Source: Penelope pileata (Eukaryota; Chordata; Aves; Galliformes; Cracidae). From it: 64,000 nt of DNA. Below, piece after piece: positions 1 through 13,668 of the stretch (position 1 is the stretch's first letter; each line of letters begins with the position of its first letter). Below the pieces are notes generated by a model. The model had not been told where the DNA came from and ran no database searches. It saw only the letters and a list, made by a program, of their open reading frames with translations. A program made the position numbers and the translations under genes. The stretch is taken from the NCBI GenBank assembly GCA_013396635.1, contig WBMW01005645.1, forward strand, positions 367,808 to 431,807, written 5' to 3'.

Positions 1-3000
1 TCCACCAAGGATGTAGCAAAGCCAGGACTGTGCCACCAGTGCTCACGGCACAAAACAGCCATCCTCATTATCCTGATGAAGGTCTGTTGCCATACACCAG
101 CTGAGTTACTCCAAGGAGCTGTGCCCAAACAACCGCTGCTCGGTTATTTTATGCAGATGCAGAGATACACAATTCATTATTTGCATTTTTTTTTGGCATA
201 AGATCATAGGTACCACAACATGTGTTTGTTTGTCAGTTTCATGTGTGGCAAATACACACACTTGCGTGTACATGCCTCCTACATCTGCATAGAGTGTAAT
301 AAAAATGCAGTCATACAGAAAAGCAATTTATCTGTTGTGAAAACTGTAACTGTTAATTTCTTCATTTGTCTGCAACTAGAGATGTCAACTGCGACATTAC
401 TCATGCGAGATATTTTTGCAATTAATCACAGGACGGCTCACCGTGTGCTTGCAGCGTTCTCCCTGGGTGTTGGTTTCTCCCACAATAAGCAAGATGTGTG
501 CCAAAGCAAACTCTGCTCATCTCCTCCACTGGGTTTTTTCCCTTCCTTGTTGCATCACTGCAGAAAGAGACAGACCTGGCTGCTGCTGGCAGAGTACCAG
601 CCTTCCACACTGCCTGCTCCGTGCCCCAGAGGTTCCCTTTCCTCCTCTCCCGTATGCCAACATTGCAAAACTTGAATGGGCTAACACATGCTGCCAGCTA
701 CGATGGCAACAGTGCTTACGCAAGCTTATAATGGAGGCAATCTGGAAGTGTATTAATGCCAAAAGCAGCGCTCTTTCCAGGGTTGCCTGTGATGCAGCAG
801 GGGGATTTGGTAGCAGCACACACCTCGTCAGGGGAAGGTTGTCATTCCTTCTGCTCTTGTTGTTTTCAGTAAGATGTCACTATCACGTTGCTCCAACACA
901 GCAAAAATCTCTAATTCTTTGAAATTAAAGGTTCAGCATTAAAATCCTGAAGATGGAGAATGTAAGTGGAACAAGTCATTAACAGAGGGAGTACAGGGAG
1001 AGCCGCCCTCCATCTGAATGCGTGACACCCTGTTCCCACATCGTGCTGTTATTGAGGGGATGTGGACACAAAGCTCTGGTGACACTGAGGGTGAAAGTAC
1101 TGCAGGTCTCCATGCACCCACAGGCTCCTGGCAGGGCTGGGATGGGCAGCCCTTGGGAGGAGTGCTCCCCTTGGGCCACCAGACACCTCCCATCAGAGGT
1201 CGCACAGCTCAGACAATGCTCTGCCTGTTCCCAGGTGGCCTGCTGAACAGTCTTTTCAGTATTGAAAAGTTATATTTCCAAAAGTGATGTCAATAAGGAG
1301 CTCCTGAAGAGGACAACTGTCTTCTAAACAAATACTCCGTGTCTCTGAAGGGAGTTATCTCCTTAAAACCCAGCACACCATGTAGTCAGACAACTCATGG
1401 GCCTTGCTCTTTGCTGGTGGCCTTCCATCTTCTTGTTGACCCCCTTTCTGCAGCGGAGGAGCTGACTCTGTTAGCACTGTGCACTGCTGCTGAGTTGTGC
1501 TGAGCTTACTTTCTGCAGTCAGTTTTGCAGATAACTCAGAAGCAGTCCATGAGGCACATTCCCTGTCTGACTTCTGGTCCCTTCCTCCCTTTTCCAGTCT
1601 CCTTTGCATTTTTTCTTTCCTTTTTTCTTCTCTCAGACTTTTCTGGCAGCAGGACAAAGCAGCCTTAAAACCTGCCCTCCTCCCACCTTCTGCCTGCTTC
1701 CCTTCTACTCCTTCCTCACTTCATTGTTAGGAGCAGCCCCAGGTCAACGCCGTGTCTGCACTCACTAATTAAAAAGAGGGTTTGAAAACCCTGCTCCAAC
1801 CTCCAACGCTGCTGCTTGGCCAATGTGCCCTATTATCAATATGGAGGTGTGCGCAGGGCTGTAATTGCACCAGAGGTTTCTGGTTAATATCACACGCACT
1901 GCTGAAGAGCTCGGCTAGCCTAATAATGTCACCAGCACTTCAGCACAGAATTACAGTTTTAGATGACCTCGTTTTAGCTCGTTGCCTGTGTTAGCAGCAG
2001 GAAGGGCAGTGAGCAGCGATGTTCCCATGAGAGCAGACCTCTCCCCAGACGGAGAGCTGCTGGGCTGTAGCTTCTTGTGTTCCTCGCTGTGCATAAAACA
2101 CACTGCGGCTGAGCTCTGTCTACACAGCTCTGTCACCCCAGCCCTGTGCTGGGCATGTCATAGTAGTAGATAGTCTGCATGCTCAGGTGGGACAGCAGGG
2201 TCCTGTCTCTAATGTGACGGGCTGAGGAACATTACATCTGCATCCCTGACTTTACATAGACTTTATGCTACCACCTTGGACAACTGCTGAACCAGTAGGC
2301 TGTAAAATGGGATGTATGAATTGCTAAACAGGAGGTAAAGGGATTGCTGGCCTCGTGTTTGGAAACACTTGCCCGTCTGCTTGAAGAAAGTTCTGAAGGT
2401 TGTAGCATCCCTCAGCCATGGATTATAGCACAGGTACCACGACCATGCAGAAAACACGTGGACATCCACGGACTGAGTGTCTTCATTAGGAGCCCACCCA
2501 CCTCCAGCACCATGCCACTATCACGACTACAGATGTGGCTGGGCGTGCATGTTGAAAGCACTTGCATTAGCCCAGCTGCTAAAGAAGTTGCAGCAAGTCC
2601 CAGCCAGCAGTCATGATGCTGCCTGCTGCCTTCAGCCAGCAGCACCATTTGTTGGAAAAGGCAGCCCCTAGAGACAGCAGTGCGAGTTAAAATAAAAGTC
2701 ATCCTTTTTAGACCTCGTTTACTGTGACCCCAGCATGATTTGATGCCAGCTGGAGCATGGAAAGAGTAACACCTGGGTGGTGCCAGAAGGTCCCCAAAGA
2801 GCAGCAGTGCCAGGCAGGCATGCTGACTTCAGCCATCGTGGGGACCTTGTGGTGTCCCGCTCTGCCCCACTGTGAGAGGAGCCCGTTTCAGGTAACCTTC
2901 CCAGAAGCAGGCAGACAGCTGAATCCTCACCAGGACGGCCTCCAGCTGAACAAAACAGACAAGCACAGAAATTCCAGGGAGCCAGATTCGCACCCCAAAT

Positions 3001-5252
3001 GTGCATATGTCACTCTGGAGCCCCCTCTCAGAGGACTAAATGCCCACTCAGCCACACTCCTCTCTGGGTGAATGGGATCAGTGAGAGACAGATGCCTGGA
3101 GGTTGGTGTTAGGGGGCTGAACAAGGTGGGATTCTCAAGAGGGAAAGAAGTGCTTTGGAAGGGAAGAGCACAAGATGGGTCTGTGGAGCTTCCAGACGCC
3201 CAGCCACGAGGACGAGGATTGCAGAGAAGCAAGGTGGATGGCAGTTCCTCCCTTGGACGGAAGATGAGCGGTTTGGTTTGACTTGTAGACAAGTTGTGTG
3301 ATGAGTGGAGGTGGGGCATTACAACACTGCAGCAATGCCAAGGATTACTGAATAAGGAGGCCGACTCTCTCTCAAGGGTTATGGGAGGGCTTCCTATCCC
3401 TGTATTTTCAGTCGTGGTGTAGCTGAGCTGTACTGTTGTGGGCAGGATCAGAACATGAACAAGCAACACGTTCTGTGAACCCTGACAGCACATCTTCAGA
3501 GACCATCTGTCCTGCACGTTCAGTGAGCAAAGCACAGGATGGGACGGGGATGCTGTTACTGGGAAGTTCCTTGGAAAATGGCTAATAATGAGAACGGAAT
3601 GTGGCAGTGAATAAGACGCTTGTCTGTTTAGGGGGAAAATTTAGGTTTTCTGTAGAAAAGATTGGCAATTCAGTGTCTGAGAGGTCAATTTGTTTACCAA
3701 TGCACAGCAAGGCAGCCTCACAATGTGATCCGTGTGCCTATGAGTTATCTGTAAAGAGGAAGAGCAACCAGACTACTTCTCCCTCACACTCACACATGTT
3801 CTCTTTATGTAAGGAAAGTTTTTGAAAGCAGAGTCTGTGAAGTATCGTACCCATATTCCTGGAACATCTGAAATTAAAAACTAACACAATATTTGATAGG
3901 AAAGAATGGCCAGTTGATTTACCCTTTACTTACCTGCCAGTCCCAAAGTTACTTGTGGGGGCACTGCATGTTGCCACACAATTTCTGTCACTTCCGAAGA
4001 TGCTGTCGGAACTTCACCTTCAACAGACCACGGTCCTTCTTCTCTCCAGTCCTTCACCACAGCATCTGGTTGCCTCCTGCCCTACATCACTCCTCCACAG
4101 GTCAGAAACCAGGGCACAGAGAGCTAACAAGATCCTCAAGAGAGAAAGGCATCTTCCTTGCTCGATCAATAATGGACGACATAAGCTCACATGAAGCGAG
4201 ATTCAAACGGGGAAGCTTGAGGAGAGTGCAGCCACCTGCAATAGTTTGGTTTGGTGTTGCAAATACTGATCTGCCTGACTGGGGCAGGGCAGGCAGGTTT
4301 ACGCACGTGTTTAAGCAGACGTCTTGCTGGTCCTGTAGGAAACATGAGGCTGAATTAAAAGGGGTGATCAGGCAAGGAGTGCCCTGGGCTTTTTTCGTAA
4401 GTAGAAGGCAGTGTGCGACAATTTGAGGAATAGGAATTCAACCATCATAATGCAGTGCAAAGGTTTTGTCTCCTCCCAGCAATCACTGACTAATGGAAGA
4501 CTCCTCTCCTTCCCAGACTCTGCTGGTGATTCACAACCCAGCCTATGGCGTACATGTAGGCACTCTCGTTCTAACTTGGCCATCCTGAAAGAATGTAGGG
4601 GAATAAGTACTGGGGCCAGAGAGCACCCGACGCACATTGACTGCATCTGCTAGCATTGCAGTGGTAGCTTCAAGTCAGAGTTATGATCAAAGTGAGTAAG
4701 CATGTGCATTGACTAAATGCAAAATAGGGAACAGCTTACAGAAGTCTACAAAGCCATGGTAACGGCCAGGAAAAATACCCAGCCTTTGGGTCAGCTCCGA
4801 AATTTCTTCTTGCTCCATCTGGGTCTGCTAACCATCTGGCGGAGGTACCTGTAAGCTTTCTCCTGGCTGATGCCTCAGACCTCAGACTTTGCTGGCCATC
4901 TTTTCCTCATCTGTACACAGCCTTGCGGCCAGCCTGACACTGCAGGAAACACGGCAGACAAATCCTGTCATCACAGGCATCAGGGAGGCTACACCACATT
5001 CACACCCAAGCATACGAGAGCAGGATTAACTTCCCACTGGTTCTCCTTTTGTGAGATTTGTTACTACACTGCATCTAACAATTTGTAATCACAAAGAAGA
5101 CACACATATGAAGACCAGACCCTGAGGTTCTTTTGAAAATCCCATGCTTTTTCACCAAATGCCTGAAATACCCTTGAGAATACCATCTTTGACTTTTCAG
5201 AGATGTCACCACACAACTCTTCCTTGTATGAAACCCCTGGAGATTTTAGTTT
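1..5252. other. Intergenic, no gene recognised
   Basis: I see no recognisable exon, RNA gene or transposable element in this stretch. Open frames on both strands are short and compositionally random. The longest, 202 codons on the minus strand at 2927-3535, has no family-like motif, no plausible splice context and no visible paralogue. The DNA is ordinary mixed-composition avian intergenic sequence with small A- and T-runs. Confidence 0.6.
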
Positions 5253-6655
5253 AGAATCATAGAATCACAGGATGGCTTGGGTGGGAAGGGACATTAAAAC
5301 CCATCCAGTTCCAATACTCCTGCCATGGGCAGGGCTGCCACCCACCAGCTCAGGCTGCCCAGGGCCCCATCCAACCTGGTCTTGGATGCCTCCAGGGATG
5401 GGGCATCCACAGCTCTCTGGGCAGCTGTGCCAGGACCTCACCACCCTCCAAGTAAGGAATTTCTTCCTGACATCTAACCTAAATCTCCCCTCTTTTAGTT
5501 TAAAACTGTTCCCCCTTGTCCCATTGCTATCAAACTGTGTGGAAAGTCAGTCCTTCTGTTTATAAGCTCCCTTCAAGTAGTGGAAGGCCACAATTAGTTC
5601 TCCCAAGAGCCTCCTCTTCTCCAGGCTGAACAAGCCCATCTGCCTCAACCTTTCCTCATAGGAGAGGTGCTCCAGCCCTCTGATCATCTTTCTGGCCTCC
5701 TCTGGATCCACTCCAACAGCTCCGCATCCTTCTTGTGCTGGGGGCCCAGGCCTGGGCACAGTACTTGAGATGGGGCCTTAAAAGGGCAGAGCAGAGAGGG
5801 ACAATCACCTCTCTCTCCCTGCTGCCTCCCTTCTTCTGATGCAGCCCAGGATACTGTCGTCCTTCCAGGCTGCAAGCACACACTGCTGGTTCATGTCCAG
5901 CTTTTCATCCCCCAGGACTCCCAAGACCTTCTTGGTCTTGTTCTCAATCAGTACTTCTCCCAGTCTGTACACATACCTGGAATTGCTCTGATCCAAGTGC
6001 AATGCATTGCTCTTGGCCTTGCTGAACCTTGCTGAACTTCTCGTGGACCCATTTCTCAGATCAGTCCAGGTTCCTTTGGATGGCATCTCTTCCTTCTGTT
6101 GTATCAACTTCACCACTCAGATTGGTGTCATCAGCAAACTTGCTGAGAGTGCATTTGATGCCATTGTCTATGTCACTGAGCACCAATCGCAAGAAAGACC
6201 ACTGGGGGACACCACTCATCAAATCCCCCATCTGCACACAGAGCCACTGACTACAACCCTCTGGCTACATCCATCCAATCAATTCTTAATCCATCAAATT
6301 TTCCAGTCTTGAAATCCATCTGGGTCTTTCTTTCTCCCTTTCTTAAAACTGGGAGTGATGTTTCCCCTTTTCCCATCACTGCGGACTTCTCCTGAGAGCC
6401 ACAACTTTTCAAATATGATGGAGAGTGGCTCAGCCAGCTCCTTCAGGACCCTGGGACGCATGTCATCCGGCCTCACGGACTCGTACCCATTCAGTCCCAT
6501 GAGGTGGCCTTGGCCTTGCTCTGCTCTGACAGTGGGAGGGATTTTGCTACCCCAGCCCCCACCTAGAGTCTCAGGGACATGAGAGACATTCACTTTCCAG
6601 ACTTCTCTTGTCTGAATGGCTTTAGAAAGTCCAAGAAGTCTCATTTTCTGATCTC
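5253..6655 (-). mobile_element. CR1 LINE, 5'-truncated, internally deleted
   Basis: The plus strand begins with the reverse complement of the CR1 3' terminus (AATCATAGAATCACAGG), then the CR1 3' UTR reversed. The minus strand carries broken reverse-transcriptase reading frames: a segment with KRGNITPSFKKG near 6300-6400 and a later segment with LDMNQQCVLAA near 5870-5910. Between them the palm region is shortened and shifted, and a degraded FADDT-like motif is visible in translation near 6130-6150. No intact ORF2 and no ORF1 remain, so this is a dead copy. Confidence 0.93.
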
Positions 6656-9600
6656 CTTACACTTTTACCACACAAAAGAAGCAGTTTCAGTTGCTTTTTC
6701 TCACAAAGGACAAAAGAGATTGACAATGCACTCTGTATAAATCAGAATATAAACTGCTGCTATACAGAAAAGCTTTTGATTTCTTCAATATTTATTTGGA
6801 AGATGAAGATCTTAGAAAAATGTTTAAAAAATGTAAAGAATGAGCCTCTTTCAGTATTGAAAATGACTTCTGTTTTAGATGAATAACATAAATGTCTTAC
6901 AGGCAAAAATCTGGAAAATAAGAAACAGGAGACAGAGAAAGCCTTGATGAACTGCACACATGGAGTATTGCAGAGCTCCCTTAGAGTAACCATCTGCCTT
7001 ATTACCCTGCAGGAAAGGGTTAAAAGGACAGGACTGTGGCTTATCATTTCCTCCTTAGCTTGATAGCAGCTCCCTGTTTGTGTCAGGAAGGCCCATAATG
7101 ACAGGAGCGACGCCTGGTTGTGGTGGAACAGGAAGTATCTGTGGCAACAGCAGGCGAGTGTCAGCTGCTGCATGACAGAAAAACACAGGTAAAGCAGAGC
7201 AAATTAAACAAAAGCGTGAATAATGAGTATGATAAAAATGTATAATAACAGCTCAACAAGAAACCCACTTGAAAGGAAGCAGGGGATTTGGCAGTATAAG
7301 TGTATGCTAATTATAGGATGGATATTTGGCTGACATTAGTAAGAACTGACAGTGTGTAATTTTTGTGCATGGGATAAGGACAATAGGCTGTTTTCTATGT
7401 TTAAGAAACCCTGACACTTTGGTCTCCACCCTGTGCCCACAAGTTATTCCCTAATGTGCTTCACAACACAGAGAATGATTTTAAAACAAAACTGGCTCAT
7501 GCTTTTATCGCCCTCACATTGCTAGCTGTGGTTCTTATGTTCAGAAAGCTTTCAATGAGCGATGTCTGAAGGCTATGGCAGACCCACAGTCTTCCCACCT
7601 CTGGTCCCCCAACACTGACCCGCAAGCACAGACCTGCTGTTCTGCAGGATGCTTTCCAGAGCTCTGGCATAGAAGTGCACTGCAAACACAGAAGGGCAGA
7701 GGGTGGGATACGAGGCCTGTGGTGACAGAGCTGAGTGTGGGGGGGGGCTGATTTTCAGTTCTGCCACAGAAATCCTGGGGCCATTTGCAGTCCTTCAGGC
7801 AGTGTGCCCACCTGTAACAGCCTGACAACATAGTTCTGCATGTCACATCCCTTCAGGCTGCAGGATCCCGGGGGCAGGGATTACCTCCTGCAGCATGGGA
7901 GTGCATCTCCCAGCAGACAGAACCCTCACTCTGCCTGAGGCTCTCCCTTTCTTCAAAGAAAAGCAAATCACAGCATTCAAGGTGATAAACAGAAATATGG
8001 GCATTATTTAGTTAGGATATGTTCAAATGTCAATGGCAATGTAACACTTACTCCTCAGGCAAAGAAAATAGCCAAGTGAGCCAGCTGGGCTTGTTTCCTC
8101 CCAGCTTCGGGTGAGACAGCTGCATTATTCTTTTATTCCCTCCATTTTGGGCCTGGTAAACTTAGAATTTTGAGAGATGTGGGTTTCAGTGAATAGATGT
8201 GACCTCAGGCAATCTGCTTTTACTGTAAAGTCTGAATCACAAAATTCCCCTGTATCAAATTTATTTGTTTTGCAAAAATAGTAAGCTCTTAGCTTATGAA
8301 GAAATAGCTGACAACATCCTTCTGGACAAAATGTTTTTATGGAGTACATATTATAATTCTAGGAAAAAAGAAGAATCCAGAACTTTGTGCTACACAGTCT
8401 CCCGATACCGTATCTCGTGCATACTAACACACCATTAGGACAAAGATTACAACTGGAAATAATGATATGGTAGTTAGCCTCCACCCTGCTAAAACTGCAA
8501 CCACTGATTAAAAAGATATGTTCTGCAAGCTGGTGCTCATGGCATGTGGTTCCTATCAGTGGCAGAAAGTAAGGGGAAAAGCTTGAAGTTGCAGTACATA
8601 TTTACAAAATTTAAGAGAACATGCTTTTGCTTTCTTGCATAGAGGTTGGATTACTTGAGCTTTACCCTGCTGTGGAGAAACTGTGCATACTCTTCTGCCT
8701 TTTTGTTGTGAAGTTCCAATGCACTGAGCTCTAAGTCCAGCCTGTGACCACAATTTATTTGTAAAACCCTATGTTTGTACTGAACAGTAAATGCCAGACA
8801 CAACAAATGCTGCACAAGTATCTGCACCGGTGCCTTCCCCTTTGCGATGCCAGCGGTCTTCTTGGCGCACTTCTGGACCCTGCCTTTCACTTGCTGCACT
8901 GTGAACATCCGAGCTGCTTTGTCCCTTCCTATGCTGCTGCTGTCCTTCTCATGACCTTCCAGGTGCAAATCTCGGTACTGTTATTGTAACAGGTTCTCAT
9001 GGGAAACAGTTGACAGGGGTTGGAGAATCCTCCCTGTCTTCCCAGTGTGTTTTGTAACTTCAGTTTACATTAGGGGAAAAACAGGTGGTAGCAAGTAACA
9101 AAGTAGATGGCAGTCACTTAGGTATCCTGTAAGCATCACCCAACCACAAGCATTCACAAGGTGGCCGTGACCAACCTGCTTGCACCTCCTGCAACTGATG
9201 AACTATGACCCTGTCACCACTGACAGCATCGTAACAAGAACACCCAGCAGGGAGCCTGGCTGGGTCCAAACACGAAGCACAGAGGTAACAGGAAAAAGTC
9301 TGACAAGAATAGTTAGTGTCATCTTCCTCATCCTTACCACTTGCTGACACTGGAAAGGACGCTCCTCTGGGACTATGTTGCTTTGTTTCCTGGCTGTCCA
9401 CTGGGCAGTTGTCCTCGGCCTTTCTCTTTTCTTCCTCTTCTCTTTCCTTTCTCTTTTCCCTGAGGCAACATCAAGCTGATGTGTAGAGCCCACTAATACA
9501 TCCCTGTAGAATTGAACTTGTCTCAAGAGGTGCAATGATGCTGTCCCCACACAGCTGCAAGGTTCCCTCTCCTTCCTTCAGCATAAGCTGCAGGTGGGAA

Positions 9601-11689
9601 TGGTGGGAGGAGAATTACGGAACAAGCAGCTATATACCAAAGCAAAGCTGGTGCGGGAGAGTACCACATAGCTATGACTTCAGTTCATCCTATTGGCTTA
9701 CAAGCTGTGAGGAACCTATGCTAATTCTTTGACATGGACAGATTTTATTTCCCTTCTTTCTAGTTCACATTCGCACCACTGAATGACTGGTGTAACAGGA
9801 ATGTTACCTGTAACTAAGATAAGACTTATCTGCTGACTGCTTTAAATAAATCCTCATTCCTTTGAGCTTTCATAGCTTTTAGTCTGTTAATCTCATCAAT
9901 CATTGACTTTAAATGTAGGAAATATGTAATAAATGCATATAAAGCTCTCTCATGATGTCAGAGAATCCAAACACAAGTCTAGGGAACCAGCAGGGACCCC
10001 AGCCTTAGAAGAAACTGGGGATAGGGAATTGAGCCGCATTTGGGCCATTGCTGCTGTAAATAATGCAATGTGGCCAGGTTCTTACAACAGCCATCAGGGG
10101 ATACAATCTTGAATTTGAGTGCTTTTGAATTGAAATACAGTTTAGACAACATTTGCAAGAGTGCAGTTAAAAAAAAAATTGAGTCAAGTCCCTTCTTTAG
10201 TGATTTTGGTAAGGAAAGCAACATTGAAGGAACATGAAATAACTGCCCCGGTGTAACAGGCAAACGGTTAAAAAAACATTGTGTTTCAGAGAAGTTTGCT
10301 CCAAAAGATAAGTTGATGAAGATTTGGTTAAAAAGGCAGTTTTGGGAAGTACCACCAATCTCTAATTTGTAAGAAGGCTTTGATCCTATCGTAGAAGTAA
10401 TCCTAAGCTTTCATTGAAACCAATTAAGACATCAGCTTCCCAGGAGATTTTCGCTGTTGTTTCATAGTAAAGCTGTTTGCCATCAACATTTGTACAACAT
10501 AACTTATAGACTGGTGACTCTAAAAATACAATGATAAATGAATTTTTATTTTGGGACTCAGTAAGTCAAAATGGTTGTGCAACAAAAGAAGGAAAATTCT
10601 GCTTAATGAAAGAAAAAAGACAAGCAAATTATTCCAGACTCTATTTAAACATCACAGTGATGTATCATATTTCATCGAGATTTTGGAAACTTCTAAATAT
10701 ACTCTATGTATGCGCATAATATAGCATATCTCAGAAGCAAACAGCTATTCTTTTTGAAAAAATGTAAAAGGTACTGAATACACAAATTCTATACACAGAA
10801 AAGATATGCAAAGATTCTGCAGGTAATTGTACTCCAGACTGGAGCACAGAGAGTCTTCTCAGAGATAAATTTCACATTTTATTTGTGGTGGTGTGGTAAG
10901 TAGAAGCAGTTATTTTTTGCTCACTCTTTACCCCCTCTCCACAGGTAATGAAAATTTTCCTTCAAAGACAGTTAAAGCAAAAGTGCAAATGTGCAAAAAA
11001 AGCACTTTATATGCAAATACCTTCTAACTATTGAACAAAAAAATACTAACTGTACTACTGCTTAAGTTAGTTTTACTTAGTTATTTCTTAACTTAGCTAC
11101 ATAGAGCATCTTAATCTACCATGAAATGCTATGCAGAACAGAAAGTAAGCAACATTCCACTACAAAGATTGAGATTAAATGGTTTTAAGTTTTGCCATAG
11201 ATACAAGGATTCAAGCTAATGTTCTTCCACACTAAGTCTCTTCCTGTTAACAAAGTATTACCCTCTCCTTGATTATTTTGGTGAGTCAAATGGGCATGAC
11301 AAGCCCTGCTGCTCTGCGAAATGCGCCCTCACTCATGCTCCAGAGCAAGGACTTTGTACTTGTGAGGGAAAGATTTTGGTATTCTGTTTCTCCCATCTTC
11401 TCCTTGAACCCTGCCACGAGAAGAAAAAATGTATTGATGCTCATTAGCAACTCTTATTCTGTAGTGAGACTGCTGCAAGCTTGTCAAGAACAGCATTTTG
11501 CCCTGTTTGTGCCCAGCCCAGGAGCTGTGGAGTTGATTTGTCCCTGAACTCCAGCACGGATGCAACCAGAACCATGGAAGTGAGAACAGCCACAGGAATG
11601 ATAAACTCCCAGCTGATTCTATATTTGAGTGGAATTTGCAGCCCCAGCTGGATGAACATAAGTCTATGGGGCACAATGCGATTCATTCC
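6656..11689. other. Intergenic, no gene recognised
   Basis: No gene or recognised repeat is supportable. Two minus-strand open frames were considered. One at 8651-8968 (105 codons, Lys-rich) could be a decayed insert. One at 11444-11686 (80 codons) has one hydrophobic stretch of about 20 residues. Neither could be assigned to a family. A pyrimidine-rich tract lies at about 9420-9460 and a nine-G run at about 7740. Confidence 0.55.
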
Positions 11690-11897
11690 AACCGCTGGCT
11701 GATGTCATCTTGAGACCTCTCTCAATTATTTTTTCAACAGTCTTGGGAATCTGGGGAGATCTCAGTTGACTGAAAGCCATCAAACTTTATCCCAATTTCC
11801 AACAAGGGTCAGAAAGAAGACCCTTCTAATTACAGGCCTGCCAGTCTCTCTTCAGTGCCTGACAAAATTATGGAGAAGATTATTCTGGGAGTTATTG

Positions 11898-12406
11898 AAA
11901 AACACCTGAAAGACAACGCAATCACTGGTCACTGCCAACATAGGTTCACAAGGGGAATGTCCCGTTTAACAAATTGAATCTCCTTTTATGACCAGTTTCC
12001 CCACATAGTTGACCAAGGGAAGACATTTGATGTAATCTTTTCAAGTTTCAGCAAAACTTTTCATACTGTTTCTCACCGTACTCTTCTGGACAAAATGTCA
12101 AAGAAAGACCTAGGCAAAAACATAATGTAACAGGTGAAACATTGGCTGACAGGTCAAGCTTATAGTAAATAGGGTTAGATCAGGCTGGCAGACAGTCACT
12201 GGTGGGGTTTTGAAGGGCTCTACTGTACATCCAGTTCTCTTCAGTGTTGTCATCAATTACTTGGATGCACGACTTAAAGATATACTAAGTTAGCTCACAG
12301 CGCTAAATTGGTAAGAACTGTTGACTGTCCTGAGGGCAGAGAAGCCTTGCAGAGAGATCTCAGCAAATCGGAGGAGTGACTCATCACCAACCACATGAAG
12401 TTTAAC
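11898..12406 (+). repeat. Direct repeat, copy 1 (probable assembly duplication)
   Basis: This 509-bp segment recurs at 12408-12920 directly after a single N. By eye the copies differ only by a 4-bp insertion (AAGT) in copy 2, near 'ATATACTAAGT'. Adjacency across exactly one N, with no sequence between, fits two unmerged overlapping contigs or two haplotypes better than a biological tandem duplication. Confidence 0.9.
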
Positions 12407-12407
12407 N
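12407..12407. other. Single-N contig join
   Basis: One N separates the end of repeat copy 1 (TTTAAC) from the start of copy 2 (AAAAACACC). The same pattern occurs at 15619. Confidence 0.9.
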
Positions 12408-12920
12408 AAAAACACCTGAAAGACAACGCAATCACTGGTCACTGCCAACATAGGTTCACAAGGGGAATGTCCCGTTTAACAAATTGAATCTCCTTTTATG
12501 ACCAGTTTCCCCACATAGTTGACCAAGGGAAGACATTTGATGTAATCTTTTCAAGTTTCAGCAAAACTTTTCATACTGTTTCTCACCGTACTCTTCTGGA
12601 CAAAATGTCAAAGAAAGACCTAGGCAAAAACATAATGTAACAGGTGAAACATTGGCTGACAGGTCAAGCTTATAGTAAATAGGGTTAGATCAGGCTGGCA
12701 GACAGTCACTGGTGGGGTTTTGAAGGGCTCTACTGTACATCCAGTTCTCTTCAGTGTTGTCATCAATTACTTGGATGCACGACTTAAAGATATACTAAGT
12801 AAGTTAGCTCACAGCGCTAAATTGGTAAGAACTGTTGACTGTCCTGAGGGCAGAGAAGCCTTGCAGAGAGATCTCAGCAAATCGGAGGAGTGACTCATCA
12901 CCAACCACATGAAGTTTAAC
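12408..12920 (+). repeat. Direct repeat, copy 2 (probable assembly duplication)
   Basis: This is the 513-bp second copy of 11898-12406. It contains TAAGTAAG where copy 1 has TAAG, a 4-bp length difference. After 12920 the sequence continues into the downstream part of the CR1 element, so copy 2 is the one contiguous with the right-hand contig. Confidence 0.9.
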
Positions 12921-13179
12921 AAGAGCAAGTTGCAGATTGTGGGATGGGGCAACCTTGGGTATGTGTAAAGAATGAGAGATGAGAGGCTGGAGAGCTCCCC
13001 ACGGAAAGGGACCTGGGGGTTCTGGCTGATGGCAAGTTGGATGTGAGTCAGCAGTGTGCCCTGGAGCCAAAAGGGGCAATGGTACCCTGGGGTGCAGCAG
13101 GCCCAGCACTGCCAGGTGAGGGGAGGGGAGGGGCTGTCCCCTCTGCCCTGCGCTGTGCGGCCTCACCTCCAGCACTGGG

Positions 13180-13322
13180 NNNNNNNNNNNNNNNNNNNNN
13201 NNNNNNNNNNNNNNNNNNNNNNNNNNNNNNNNNNNNNNNNNNNNNNNNNNNNNNNNNNNNNNNNNNNNNNNNNNNNNNNNNNNNNNNNNNNNNNNNNNNN
13301 NNNNNNNNNNNNNNNNNNNNNN
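13180..13322. other. Assembly gap, 143 N
   Basis: A run of 143 unknown bases lies inside CR1 sequence. Both flanks are GC-rich CR1 3'-half sequence. Confidence 0.98.
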
Positions 13323-13668
13323 CCTTGGTTTGCTCAGCCCAGAGCAGAGGAGGCTGAGGGGAGGCCCCATGGCGGCCTACAGCTCCTCACAGGGAGCGGA
13401 GGGGCAGCGCTGAGCTCTGCTCTCTGGGGACAGCGACAGGGCCCGAGGGAACGGCATGGAGCTGTGTCAGGGGAGGGTCAGGTGGGGGTCAGGAAAAGGT
13501 TCTTCACCAGAGGGTGGTGGGCACGGAACAGGCTGCTCAGGGCAGTGGTCACAGCCTCACACTGCTGGGGTTCAAGAAGCATTTGCACAATGCTCTCAGA
13601 CATAGGGTTTGGATTTGGGGTGGTCCTGTGCTGAGCTAAGGGTTATACTTGATGATCTTTAGCAGCCC

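Larger units (their letters stand above)
11690..13668 (+). mobile_element. Old CR1 LINE copy with an assembly duplication and a gap
   Basis: Translated CR1 reverse-transcriptase fragments run in the plus direction: a region equivalent to 'YRPVSL' near 11835, then the region leading to the palm domain, then a CR1 3' end reaching about 13665. The copy is riddled with stops and indels. Its middle is present twice because of a single-N join at 12407, and 143 bases are unknown at 13180-13322. Real length is therefore uncertain. The sequence on the two sides of the N gap may come from different CR1 subfamilies. Confidence 0.85.

Noticed and set aside
2927..3535. 202-codon minus-strand open frame, the longest in the first 10 kb
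   Set aside because: No recognisable motif and random composition with many Ser and Pro; nothing supports splicing or expression.
8651..8968. 105-codon Lys-rich minus-strand frame, considered as a processed pseudogene
   Set aside because: I could not name a parent protein and saw no poly(A) tail or target duplication.
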